A stretch of 29,709 nt of DNA from an uncultured Blautia sp. (GTDB lineage Bacteria; Bacillota; Clostridia; Lachnospirales; Lachnospiraceae): contig NZ_CANTKB010000038.1 in the NCBI RefSeq assembly GCF_947654165.1, positions 1 to 29,709 on the forward strand, given 5' to 3'. Positions 15,472-23,697 of this stretch are shown here, in pieces. The notes beneath the pieces were generated by a model. That model had not been told where the DNA came from. It worked only from the letters and a program-made list of their open reading frames with translations, and did no database searches. Positions within the stretch are counted from its first letter, which is position 1, and each line of letters opens with the position of its first letter. Both the position numbers and the translations under genes were made by a program.

Positions 15472-16491
15472 TTATCTGACTCTGATTTTTGTTCCTGCAT
15501 AAATAATATCCGGGTTTCTGATTCCGTTCCATGCCTGAAGTTTCTTTACCGTTGTTCCAAATTGCTGTGCTATCCCGGAAAGTGTATCACCTGGCCTGAT
15601 GGTGTAATAATAGTATGGTTGATAATCATTAATTTTATCCTGCACTTCCTGGTATCTGTCTCCCAACACACTCTTGCGGATTTCACCATTTCCGTATTTA
15701 CCCTGCCATACTTCTTGTACTAATGTATTGGTAGATGCTCTTGCAATGTGATTTATAAAATCTTGCACTTCCTGATAGCGACTTCCTAATGCTTTCTTTC
15801 GTTCCTCACCAACTCCATATTTTCCTTCCATGACTGCAGCGGCAAGTTCCAGAACAGTTCCCTGTGGACCTGTTTCTTCGGGCGGAACTGTGGTTCCACT
15901 TCCGTAATCTATATATCCATAATCCAGATCTACCGCTCCTTGAATCCCCGGTACGATACTCCTGTTGGTATATTGCCAGATTGCCTTTTCCCGAACAGAT
16001 GCTTCTGGTGCATATTGTGCATACCAGAGTCCATAAGGAAGTCTGCTGCGGTCGAGATACTCGTTTAAGTATTCCAGATTTGCATAGATCATAGGAATAT
16101 ATCCCTGACGTTTTATTTCTTCACAAAAAGCTTGGGCCATACTGGTAGCCAGTGTTTTTGTAATCACAACTCCGTTTTTTCTGGCATATTCTATGGTGTC
16201 ATATTCCAGATCATAAGCAATGGGCCATGTAATCTTATACTGCTTTGCCAATGCCGCCGTATACTGAGCTTCTTTTCTTGCCATTTCTGTATTCAACGCA
16301 TAAGAGAACCAGTATAAACCAATGGGAATACCTGTTTGATTGGCTCCCTGTGCATTTTGATGAAACTTGCTATCTATATTATTTTTGCCATATCCGGCCC
16401 GAATCATAGCAAATTTGATTCCGGCATTTTTTACTTTTTTCCAGTCTATTTCTCCCTGCCACTGACTGACATCCATTCCATTTAATGGCAT
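15472..16491 (-). CDS. GH25 lysozyme with two CW_7 repeats and a LysM domain
   Basis: A 339-residue muramidase. The GH25 barrel covers about 1-200: NGMDVSQWQGEIDW, FAMIRAGYGK, the catalytic acidic pair in YDLEYD, and WQYTNR near its end. Two CW_7 (Cpl-7-like) repeats follow at about 211-247 and 253-286, each with GKYGxGExRKxxLGxRYQEVQ. A C-terminal LysM (about 295-339, YTIRPGDTLSGIAQQFG) binds peptidoglycan. No signal peptide is visible, as in phage endolysins or lysozymes released by lysis or non-classical export. No holin or phage gene is adjacent. AAGGAG precedes the ATG; a perfect palindrome lies 31 bases upstream of it. Confidence 0.94.
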   Translation of the reverse strand: MPLNGMDVSQWQGEIDWKKVKNAGIKFAMIRAGYGKNNIDSKFHQNAQGANQTGIPIGLYWFSYALNTEMARKEAQYTAALAKQYKITWPIAYDLEYDTIEYARKNGVVITKTLATSMAQAFCEEIKRQGYIPMIYANLEYLNEYLDRSRLPYGLWYAQYAPEASVREKAIWQYTNRSIVPGIQGAVDLDYGYIDYGSGTTVPPEETGPQGTVLELAAAVMEGKYGVGEERKKALGSRYQEVQDFINHIARASTNTLVQEVWQGKYGNGEIRKSVLGDRYQEVQDKINDYQPYYYYTIRPGDTLSGIAQQFGTTVKKLQAWNGIRNPDIIYAGTKIRVR

Positions 16492-16521
16492 AAAAAATCA
16501 CTCCTTCTTTTCCGTAAATAC

Positions 16522-16538
16522 ATACTGGATTCCAGTAT
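16522..16538. promoter_or_regulatory. 17-bp perfect palindrome upstream of the lysozyme gene
   Basis: ATACTGGATTCCAGTAT is perfectly palindromic around its central base. It lies 31 bases before the GH25 start in the 92-base gap after the GH51 gene. It may be an operator, or in RNA a 7-bp hairpin. No T run follows, so termination is unlikely. Confidence 0.5.
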
Positions 16539-16583
16539 TACAATATCACTATATGAAAAGAAGAAGTGAAATGATTATAAACT

Positions 16584-18098
16584 TTATTTTCCCAGTCTTA
16601 TTACATTCCAGGAAGCTTTCTTCAGCACGCTAGTCACAATACCGCTATCCAATTTGCTTCTGTCATCTGCATTTGTCGGATAAACTTTTTCTTCCAGCAG
16701 GCTGTTTCCTGCCTTCAGATCTTCGTTTTCCATCACGATATGTTCTAACAGACGGTATCCCTCAAAGCTTCTTACATCTGTGGTAAGTTCTACATCTTCC
16801 TCCAGGTTGCGGTTTACAGCAAAGATGGTCACTTCTTCTTTTTCTTCGTTATAAACAGCAATGGATTCCACATCTGTAATCTCGTCGTGTTTGGCTGTTG
16901 CATGTTTTGTTCCTGAAATAACAGGCTGCAATGCAATACCACGGCCATATTTTGATGCATGCATAAATGGATAGAAGATAGTCTGTTTCCATGCTCCTCC
17001 TGCTGCATCTGTCATAATCGGAGCGATTACATTTACTAACTGTGCCAGACACGCCATTTTCACACGGTCTGCATGCTTCATCAAGGTAATCAGCATCAAA
17101 CCTACTAAAAGGGCATCTTCAAAATTATAGATATCCTCCAGCATCGGTGGTGCTACCTGCCATGGATGATTTTCTGTGATGTCATCATCGGCAGCATTGG
17201 AATGGAACCATACATTCCATTCATCAAAACTTAAATTCATGGTCTTTTTACTGCGTTTTTTTGCTTTTACATAATCACAGGTGGAAATGATTGTGCGGAT
17301 AAAATCATCCATATCATCAGACTGTGCCAGATAATCATTGCTGTCATTATCACGGTTTCCATAATACTGATGCATGGAAATATAATCTACATAATCATAG
17401 GTATGGGACAATGTTACTGCTTCCCAATCCGGGAATGTTGGCATATCACGGTTAGAGCTTCCGCAGGAAACCAGCTCGATGCTCGGATCAATAAGACGCA
17501 TTGCCTTTGCTGTTTCCTCTGCCAGACGTCCATACTCTTCCATGGTCTTATGACCAATCTGCCACGGTCCGTCCATCTCATTTCCAAGACACCATACTTT
17601 AATATTATGCGGGTCTTTTACACCGTGTTTGATACGAAGATCACTGTACTTTGTTCCAGAAGGATGATTGCAATACTCCAGAAGATTACATGCATCCTGG
17701 ATTCCTCTGGTTCCAAGGTTCACTGCCATCATAACTTCTGAATTTACCTGCTTTGCCCATTTTGAAAATTCATTTAAACCAATCTCATTTTTTTCCAGGC
17801 TTCTCCATGCCAGCTCCAGACGGTGAGGTCTTTCAGAAACAGGTCCTACAGAATCTTCCCAGTAAAAATTAGAAACAAAGTTACCACCTGGATAACGGAT
17901 AATCGGCACATCCAGTTCTTTTACAAGCTGTACCACATCCTGGCGGAATCCGTTCTTGTCTGCTGCCGGATGTCCTGGCTGGTAAATCCCCTCATACACA
18001 GCTCTTCCCAGATGCTCAATAAAAGAACCGTAGATACGTTTGTCAATAGGTGCAATCTGGAATTCTTTGTCCAGAATCATTTTTGCTCTTCTGCTCAT
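16584..18098 (-). CDS. Alpha-L-arabinofuranosidase, GH51
   Basis: A 504-residue intracellular GH51 enzyme that removes non-reducing alpha-L-arabinofuranosyl residues with retention. YGSFIEHLGRAVYEGIYQPG and IRYPGGNFVSNFYWED are family signatures. WCLGNEMDGPWQ gives the acid/base Glu174, and FDEWNVWFHS gives the nucleophile Glu293, numbers almost identical to the well-known Geobacillus AbfA. The C-terminal beta-sandwich ends the protein. The ATG at 18098 with AGAGAGG upstream is chosen; a longer frame to 18254 overlaps the end of the GH31 gene and looks unrelated. It is the last gene of the GH127-ABC-GH31-GH51 operon, 20 bases after GH31. No signal peptide, so the substrate must be imported. 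Confidence 0.95.
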   Translation of the reverse strand: MSRRAKMILDKEFQIAPIDKRIYGSFIEHLGRAVYEGIYQPGHPAADKNGFRQDVVQLVKELDVPIIRYPGGNFVSNFYWEDSVGPVSERPHRLELAWRSLEKNEIGLNEFSKWAKQVNSEVMMAVNLGTRGIQDACNLLEYCNHPSGTKYSDLRIKHGVKDPHNIKVWCLGNEMDGPWQIGHKTMEEYGRLAEETAKAMRLIDPSIELVSCGSSNRDMPTFPDWEAVTLSHTYDYVDYISMHQYYGNRDNDSNDYLAQSDDMDDFIRTIISTCDYVKAKKRSKKTMNLSFDEWNVWFHSNAADDDITENHPWQVAPPMLEDIYNFEDALLVGLMLITLMKHADRVKMACLAQLVNVIAPIMTDAAGGAWKQTIFYPFMHASKYGRGIALQPVISGTKHATAKHDEITDVESIAVYNEEKEEVTIFAVNRNLEEDVELTTDVRSFEGYRLLEHIVMENEDLKAGNSLLEEKVYPTNADDRSKLDSGIVTSVLKKASWNVIRLGK

Positions 18099-18118
18099 AA
18101 GTAAAACCTCTCTTCCTG

Positions 18119-20128
18119 TCACCTTGTTTTCAATTTCCCAATAAACTCTGGATGTCTTCCGTCTCTGATAAATACCGGAATTTTTTCTAATGGTGCATCT
18201 ACAATGATTTCCTGTCCTCCCATAAAAAGTTCTCCTGTGTATAAATCTGTCCATGTAGCACCAAGAGGAAGATATACTTTCCTCTGCATCATATCTTTAT
18301 ATGCTACAGGTGCAACCAGTAAATCACTTCCATACATGTACTGTTCTTTCACTTCCCAGCACTTTTTATCCTCTGGAAATTCATAAAACATAGTACGCAT
18401 AACAGGACTTCCTTTTCTATGAGCCTCTTCCATTAAGGTTCTGGTATAATCACGCATACATTCCCTGAATGCAATATAACTGCACATAATTTCATATACT
18501 TCTTTCCCAAAACTCCATACTTCGTTATCTCCACCTGTATGGCAGTTTGGCTGGCCATCACTTCCAGGAAGCATAGTTGCAGGCATCCTGTCTCCATGTA
18601 ACCGCATAACCGGGCAAAATGTTCCATACTCGAACCATCTCACTAACAGCTGGCGAAAACTCTCATCTTCTGGATTTCCACCAGCAAATCCACCAATGTC
18701 TGTAGTCCACCAGGGAATACCTGCCAATCCCATATGGAGCCCTGCACAGATTTGTTTACGGAAATCCTCATACGTAGAGTGTATGTCCCCAGACCATACC
18801 AATGCTCCATACCGCTGGCTTCCAGCCCACGCACACCGGACTAAATTCACTACATTTTCCTGCCCCTCTTCTGTCATTCCTTCATAAAAGGTTCTGGAAT
18901 ACATTTGAGGATAAATATTTCCTATTTGCAGATTAGGTCCCAGATGATAGCGGTAATTGTCAAAATCATACACACCAAATTCCGGTTCTGCTTCATCAAG
19001 CCAGAAAATTTTTATTCCATGGTCATAGTAATTTTTCTTACATTTTTCCCATACAAATTTTCTTGCCTCTGGATTCGTTGCATCGAAAAATAAACTGTCT
19101 CCCCCAAATGTCATAGAAATATTTACTCCCATTTCCGGTTTTACCAGTAAATTTCTCTCTTTCATCTCCTCAAAATTTTCACTTCTCAAATCAATCTGAG
19201 GCCACACAGAAACCATAAGTTTTATTTCCATATCTTCAAGTTCCTGATTCATTGCTTTGGGGTTAGGGAAAAATTTCTCATCAAATCGGAAATCTCCCAT
19301 TCTTGGCCAGTGGAAAAAGTCGATGACAATCACATCTAATGGGATATTCCTTTTCTTATACTCTCTTGCCACATTCAGAACTTGTTCCTGATTCCAATAT
19401 CTTAGTTTACACTGCCAAAATCCCAAACCATATTCTGGCATCATAGGAACTTTTCCTGTAACTTCTGCATACGCTTCCTCAATTTCAGCCGGGGTATCTC
19501 CTGCTGTGATCCAATAGTCTAACTGTTTTGTGCTGTAAGCCTCCCATTGAGTGACATTTTTTCCAAACGTCACTCTTCCTACTGCCGGATTATGCCATAA
19601 AAATCCATAGCCTTTGCTGGAAAGGACAAATGGAATACTTGCCTGAGAGTTTCTGTGAGCCAGTTCCATGGTACAATGCTTTAAATCCATGATTTCCTGC
19701 TGGTACTGACCCATTCCAAACAATTTTTCGTCCGCACAACTTTCAAAACTGGCTGTCAGTCTATAATCTCCTCCAATGATAGGCTTAAATTTTCTGGCAT
19801 ATAAGTTTAAAGCTCCATGCCATCCCTGTTCTTCTAAAAGCAGTTCATTCTTTTGATTATAAAAAGCCAAGGTTCCTGTTTTCGACCAGGCATCTTCTGT
19901 TAAAACAGCCTTAATCTTGCCATTTGTAATGCTTGCCTGCTGTGTACTGATTTCAAGAATGGGATTCTTTGTCTCCTTCACAGGTAACAATGCGTAATCT
20001 GTGTCCTGTATCTCTCCCATCATGGTACTACGTACACGGAAACTATTATCTCCCCACGGTTCCACAACCAGCTTTTCCCCATTAAATGTCCATATTAATC
20101 GATTTCCACTTTTACTAATTTTTCCCAT
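18119..20128 (-). CDS. GH31 glycosidase, probable alpha-xylosidase
   Basis: A 669-residue cytosolic GH31 enzyme with the N-terminal beta-sandwich (about 1-225), the catalytic barrel (about 230-560) and C-terminal sheet domains. The nucleophile is Asp378 in IFWLDEAEPEFG and the acid/base is Asp448 in LVWSGDIHSTYEDF. VIVIDFFHWPRMGDFRFD and FGMGQYQQEIMDL are typical of the alpha-xylosidase side of GH31 rather than of maltase-like members. Genomic company with two arabinofuranosidases supports removal of alpha-xylose. GGAG lies 7-10 bases before the ATG. It follows the second permease gene by 25 bases. Alpha-glucosidase activity cannot be excluded from sequence alone. Confidence 0.88.
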   Translation of the reverse strand: MGKISKSGNRLIWTFNGEKLVVEPWGDNSFRVRSTMMGEIQDTDYALLPVKETKNPILEISTQQASITNGKIKAVLTEDAWSKTGTLAFYNQKNELLLEEQGWHGALNLYARKFKPIIGGDYRLTASFESCADEKLFGMGQYQQEIMDLKHCTMELAHRNSQASIPFVLSSKGYGFLWHNPAVGRVTFGKNVTQWEAYSTKQLDYWITAGDTPAEIEEAYAEVTGKVPMMPEYGLGFWQCKLRYWNQEQVLNVAREYKKRNIPLDVIVIDFFHWPRMGDFRFDEKFFPNPKAMNQELEDMEIKLMVSVWPQIDLRSENFEEMKERNLLVKPEMGVNISMTFGGDSLFFDATNPEARKFVWEKCKKNYYDHGIKIFWLDEAEPEFGVYDFDNYRYHLGPNLQIGNIYPQMYSRTFYEGMTEEGQENVVNLVRCAWAGSQRYGALVWSGDIHSTYEDFRKQICAGLHMGLAGIPWWTTDIGGFAGGNPEDESFRQLLVRWFEYGTFCPVMRLHGDRMPATMLPGSDGQPNCHTGGDNEVWSFGKEVYEIMCSYIAFRECMRDYTRTLMEEAHRKGSPVMRTMFYEFPEDKKCWEVKEQYMYGSDLLVAPVAYKDMMQRKVYLPLGATWTDLYTGELFMGGQEIIVDAPLEKIPVFIRDGRHPEFIGKLKTR

Positions 20129-20153
20129 TTTACTTCTCCAATTTCTATATTTA

Positions 20154-21056
20154 TTAGCCTTTTACGGCACCAATCATAACACCTTTTTCAAAATATTTTT
20201 GAATAAATGGATATACACATAGAATTGGTACTGTAGATACAATAATTGCAGCATATTTTACCTGATCTGCAAACATCTGTCCATAACCTCCAGCTCCAGC
20301 ACCTGTACCATTTGCAAAAGCTTCATTCAAAAGAAGAATACTTCTTAATACAATCTGCAAAGGATCGTTGGCATTATTGCTATTAAACATCAAAGCATTA
20401 AAGAAATCATTCCAGTGATATACTGCATAGTATAAAATTAAAACTGCAATTACCGCTTTAGACAACGGTAACACCACTGAAAAGAAATATTTAAAATGAG
20501 AACATCCGTCAATCACTGCCGCTTCATATAAATCGTTAGGTATCGAGCTTTCGATAAATGTTCTTGCTATAATCAAATTATAGGTATTTACTAATACCAT
20601 AACCACTAAGATGGTCTTCGTGCTAATCAATCCAAGAGAACTAATCGTCATGTAAAGTGGAACCAGCCCTCCATTAAAAAACATAGTGAACACAAAATAA
20701 AACATTATTTTCCCACGGCCTTTAAAATCTGGTCTAGATAATGCATAAGCCGCTGGCATAGTTACTGCCATGTTTAGGGTTGTTCCTACAACTACATAAA
20801 AAATAGTATTTAAATATCCTTTCCAGATACGGGCATCCTGAATAATCTGCTGAAATCCATAAAAATTAATATCCTTAGGCCAGAAAATTACTTTTCCCTG
20901 ATTTACTAAATTTGAATTGCTGATTGAAGCAATAATGACAAACCAAAGTGGGTACACAATAATAATAAATGTAATAATACTCAGAATCAGCACCACTGCT
21001 CCAAAAATCTTATCAGCTGCTGATTTTTCTTTTATCTGATTTATTCTTTTTGCCAT
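20154..21056 (-). CDS. Sugar ABC transporter permease (LplC/YtcP type)
   Basis: A 300-residue inner-membrane permease with six predicted membrane segments and the EAA loop DLYEAAVIDGCSHFKYFFSVVLPLSKAVIAV (about 185-215), which docks the ATPase. The first helix is near 18-40, and the C-terminus ends in FEKGVMIGAVKG, characteristic of the LplC/YtcP group of carbohydrate-uptake-1 permeases. AGGAGG precedes the ATG by seven bases, and the gene starts 10 bases after the partner permease. It would form a heterodimer with that protein. No ATPase gene lies in the operon, so a shared MsmX-like ATPase is presumably recruited. Confidence 0.93.
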   Translation of the reverse strand: MAKRINQIKEKSAADKIFGAVVLILSIITFIIIVYPLWFVIIASISNSNLVNQGKVIFWPKDINFYGFQQIIQDARIWKGYLNTIFYVVVGTTLNMAVTMPAAYALSRPDFKGRGKIMFYFVFTMFFNGGLVPLYMTISSLGLISTKTILVVMVLVNTYNLIIARTFIESSIPNDLYEAAVIDGCSHFKYFFSVVLPLSKAVIAVLILYYAVYHWNDFFNALMFNSNNANDPLQIVLRSILLLNEAFANGTGAGAGGYGQMFADQVKYAAIIVSTVPILCVYPFIQKYFEKGVMIGAVKG

Positions 21057-21066
21057 GTCACGCCTC

Positions 21067-21975
21067 CTACATTAAACCGGTTCCTGTCACTCTTTTTGAC
21101 AAATGATTAGTCACCACTAAGAAAACAAAATTAATCAACGTATTAAACAATCCTACAGCAGCACCAAAGCTAAATTGGGTAGACTTAATACCAACAGTGT
21201 AAACATATGTAGAAATAACCTGAGAAGCTCCAAGATTAAGGCTATTCTGCATCAGGAACACTTTATCAAATCCTACATTCAAGATATTACCCATATTGAG
21301 AATTAAAATAATCATAATTGTAGGAAGTATTGCCGGAAGATCTACATGTATCATTGTCTGCCAGCGGTTTGCACCATCCATTTTACATGCATCATATAAC
21401 TGAGTATCTACGGAAGACAATGCTGCAATAAAAATGATGCTATTCCATCCCATGGTCTGCCATACACCTGACAAAACATAAACCGGCATAAACGCTTTTT
21501 CTGACCCCATTAAATTCACATTTTCTCCAACTAGATGAAGACTTTTTAAAAAACCATCAACCACACCTGTTCCATCTGCCAACATAATTCTCAAGATAGA
21601 CACCATAACAACCACGGAAATAAAATATGGAATATAAACAGTTGTCTGTACTGTTCTTTTCCACTTTCTATTTTTCAATTGATTAATTACCATAGCCAAA
21701 ATGATAGGTATCGGAAATCCAACAACAATACTTGCAAATGCGATGACGAATGTATTTTTTAAAGTCACCCAGAACATCGGACTATCAAAATATTGCTTAA
21801 AGTATTTTAGTCCCGCCCAGGCACCTCCTGTAATTCCTTTTGTGAAATCATAATCGCGAAATGCAAGCTGGATTCCATACATAGGAACATAACAGAAAAT
21901 TAAAATATATAGCATAGCCGGAAGAAGCATAATCCAAAGCTGCCAATTTTTCCGAAAATATCTTTTTACTTTCAC
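21067..21975 (-). CDS. Sugar ABC transporter permease (LplB/YtcP partner)
   Basis: A roughly 302-residue permease with six membrane helices; the start MLLPAMLYILIFCYVPMYGI-type helix is typical of LplB proteins. The EAA loop reads DACKMDGANRWQTMIHVDLP. I place the start at GTG 21975, which has AGAGGAG 11 bases upstream and yields the usual MKxKRYFRKNW beginning. A TTG at 22005 would add ten residues but has no ribosome site and would lie close to the hairpin at 22008-22042. It partners with the permease encoded 10 bases downstream and with the lipoprotein encoded upstream. Confidence 0.9.
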   Translation of the reverse strand: MKVKRYFRKNWQLWIMLLPAMLYILIFCYVPMYGIQLAFRDYDFTKGITGGAWAGLKYFKQYFDSPMFWVTLKNTFVIAFASIVVGFPIPIILAMVINQLKNRKWKRTVQTTVYIPYFISVVVMVSILRIMLADGTGVVDGFLKSLHLVGENVNLMGSEKAFMPVYVLSGVWQTMGWNSIIFIAALSSVDTQLYDACKMDGANRWQTMIHVDLPAILPTIMIILILNMGNILNVGFDKVFLMQNSLNLGASQVISTYVYTVGIKSTQFSFGAAVGLFNTLINFVFLVVTNHLSKRVTGTGLM

Positions 21976-22007
21976 TTTCTTTATTTCTCCTCTCTTCAAA
22001 CTCAAAA

Positions 22008-22042
22008 GGCTGTTGCATTATTTTTCACGAATTGCAACAGCC
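22008..22042 (-). terminator. Intercistronic hairpin between binding protein and permease genes
   Basis: GGCTGTTGC (22008-22016) and GCAACAGCC (22034-22042) form a perfect 9-bp stem with a 17-base loop, eight bases after the substrate-binding protein stop. On the minus-strand transcript it is followed by TTTTGAG. Such structures often act as partial terminators or RNA stabilisers that keep binding-protein mRNA more abundant than permease mRNA. Confidence 0.6.
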
Positions 22043-22049
22043 CTTTCTC

Positions 22050-23675
22050 TTATTCTCCTAAGTATTTATCAAACGCACCCTGACGGATTTCTAGTACCTG
22101 GTCAAGACCTGCATCTTTTACACTCTGCACATAAGAATCCCATTCAGCTTCTATATCAGCTTCTCCAGTAATCCATAAAGACCACTTATTGTCAATAATA
22201 TTGTTAATGTTTGCCTGATTCATTGCCATAGTGTTCTGTTCTTCATCTGTATATTTCATAAAGAGCTGAGGATAATATATATTTTCATTGTTCTTAGCAA
22301 GTGCCTCTTCATAAACGGTTCTTTCGTTCAATGCGTTTTCCATATCCTGAGACATTTCAATATTTACACTCTCACGGATATACAGAGGACCAAAGTCAGC
22401 AAATGTACTTGTCCATTTCCATGTTCCTGGATCCATATTTTCATCCTGTGGAGGAAGAACTTTATAGTTGTTATCATCTATTTTTTCCACACATCCATCG
22501 GAAACACCACCAAACAATACTTCTATAGATCTTGTCTTATCATAAAATCCATCAATAAATTTCATAGCTGCTGCTTTATCTGAACATTTAGAACTCATGC
22601 AAATTCTGTTTGCCTGCATATTCAACTGATCCATATCATAATTCCAATATGTTTCATAAGTACCTGCTTCCACTCCATCATCATAAACTAACGGTGCCAG
22701 TGCAATATACTGATCAGATAATGCACCAAATTTATCTGTTTCTTCCCATCCAAAGCATGCACCTACAAGAGCTTCTCCCTTCTCATTACCTCTGGATAAA
22801 GACTGATATGCTGAGTAATCATTTGTGATAGCATTCTTATTAATTAATCCCTCAGAATACCAACGGCTCATAGTTTTGATAAAAGATTTATAACGCTCAT
22901 CAATCGCATAACACTTAACAGTTTTATCTTCCACAAAATAACCGTCGGTTGCGATATCTGTTAATTGAATTCCCATAGAAGGAAGAAGTTTCAACAAAGA
23001 GTACGCAGAGTTAAACCATGCATTATTTCCTCCATAAGCATTATAATCTAACGGAACTTCGTCACTCGGATCTCCATTTCCATTTGCATCTTCTTTTTCA
23101 AATGCTTTTAACACTTCCTCGAATTCAGAAAAAGTAGTCGGCACCTGCAGCCCTAAATTATCAAGCCAGGTTTTATTTAAAAATAATACCGTATTTGTCT
23201 CTGGCCAGACAGTCTGCATTTTGGGAATACCATAGATTTTTCCGTTTCCTGCTGTTGCCAACACTTTTGTATCTGGAACATCTGTAAACATTTCCTGAAT
23301 ATTAGGTGCATTTTCTTCAATCAATGGGGTTAAATCTTCAAACAATCCTGTGTATTTCGTATAATCAGAATCTGTAGTCGCATTAATTAGAATATCTGGA
23401 ATGTCAGCAGATGCAAATCTGGTAGACTTTACCGTTTCCCAATCCTGGCGGATCTGTTCCCATTCAATTTCTACACCGGCTTCTTCCTCAAGTTCCTGTA
23501 GCCACTCCATTTCCTCCACATCCTGAGTAGCGGAGTGAGAAACAAATAAAGCCTTTAACTTTGTTTTTCCATCTGCTGTTTTTTCCGGCTCACTGTTCCC
23601 TCCTTTTCCACATCCAGCCAGAGTACTCATCACCATAATGCTGGCTAATACCATAGATACTACTTTTTTCTTCAT
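22050..23675 (-). CDS. Extracellular sugar-binding lipoprotein (LplA/YtcQ type)
   Basis: A 541-residue solute-binding protein. Residues 1-21 are a lipoprotein signal peptide with lipobox STLAGC, the lipid-modified residue being Cys22. The remainder is the large two-lobe SBP_bac_1-like fold, with family segments such as TFSEFEEVLKAFEK and WKWTSTFADFGP. The length is typical for LplA/YtcQ proteins, which bind oligosaccharides rather than monosaccharides. AGAGG lies before the ATG, and the gene starts 22 bases after GH127. It captures the operon's substrate outside the membrane. The ligand is likely an arabinose-containing oligosaccharide, inferred from the three glycosidases. Confidence 0.93.
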   Translation of the reverse strand: MKKKVVSMVLASIMVMSTLAGCGKGGNSEPEKTADGKTKLKALFVSHSATQDVEEMEWLQELEEEAGVEIEWEQIRQDWETVKSTRFASADIPDILINATTDSDYTKYTGLFEDLTPLIEENAPNIQEMFTDVPDTKVLATAGNGKIYGIPKMQTVWPETNTVLFLNKTWLDNLGLQVPTTFSEFEEVLKAFEKEDANGNGDPSDEVPLDYNAYGGNNAWFNSAYSLLKLLPSMGIQLTDIATDGYFVEDKTVKCYAIDERYKSFIKTMSRWYSEGLINKNAITNDYSAYQSLSRGNEKGEALVGACFGWEETDKFGALSDQYIALAPLVYDDGVEAGTYETYWNYDMDQLNMQANRICMSSKCSDKAAAMKFIDGFYDKTRSIEVLFGGVSDGCVEKIDDNNYKVLPPQDENMDPGTWKWTSTFADFGPLYIRESVNIEMSQDMENALNERTVYEEALAKNNENIYYPQLFMKYTDEEQNTMAMNQANINNIIDNKWSLWITGEADIEAEWDSYVQSVKDAGLDQVLEIRQGAFDKYLGE

Positions 23676-23697
23676 GCTTGTTTCCTCTCTTTCCTTT

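Noticed and set aside
18099..18254. N-terminal extension of the GH51 protein
   Set aside because: It overlaps the end of the GH31 gene, is unlike GH51, and a good ribosome site marks ATG 18098.
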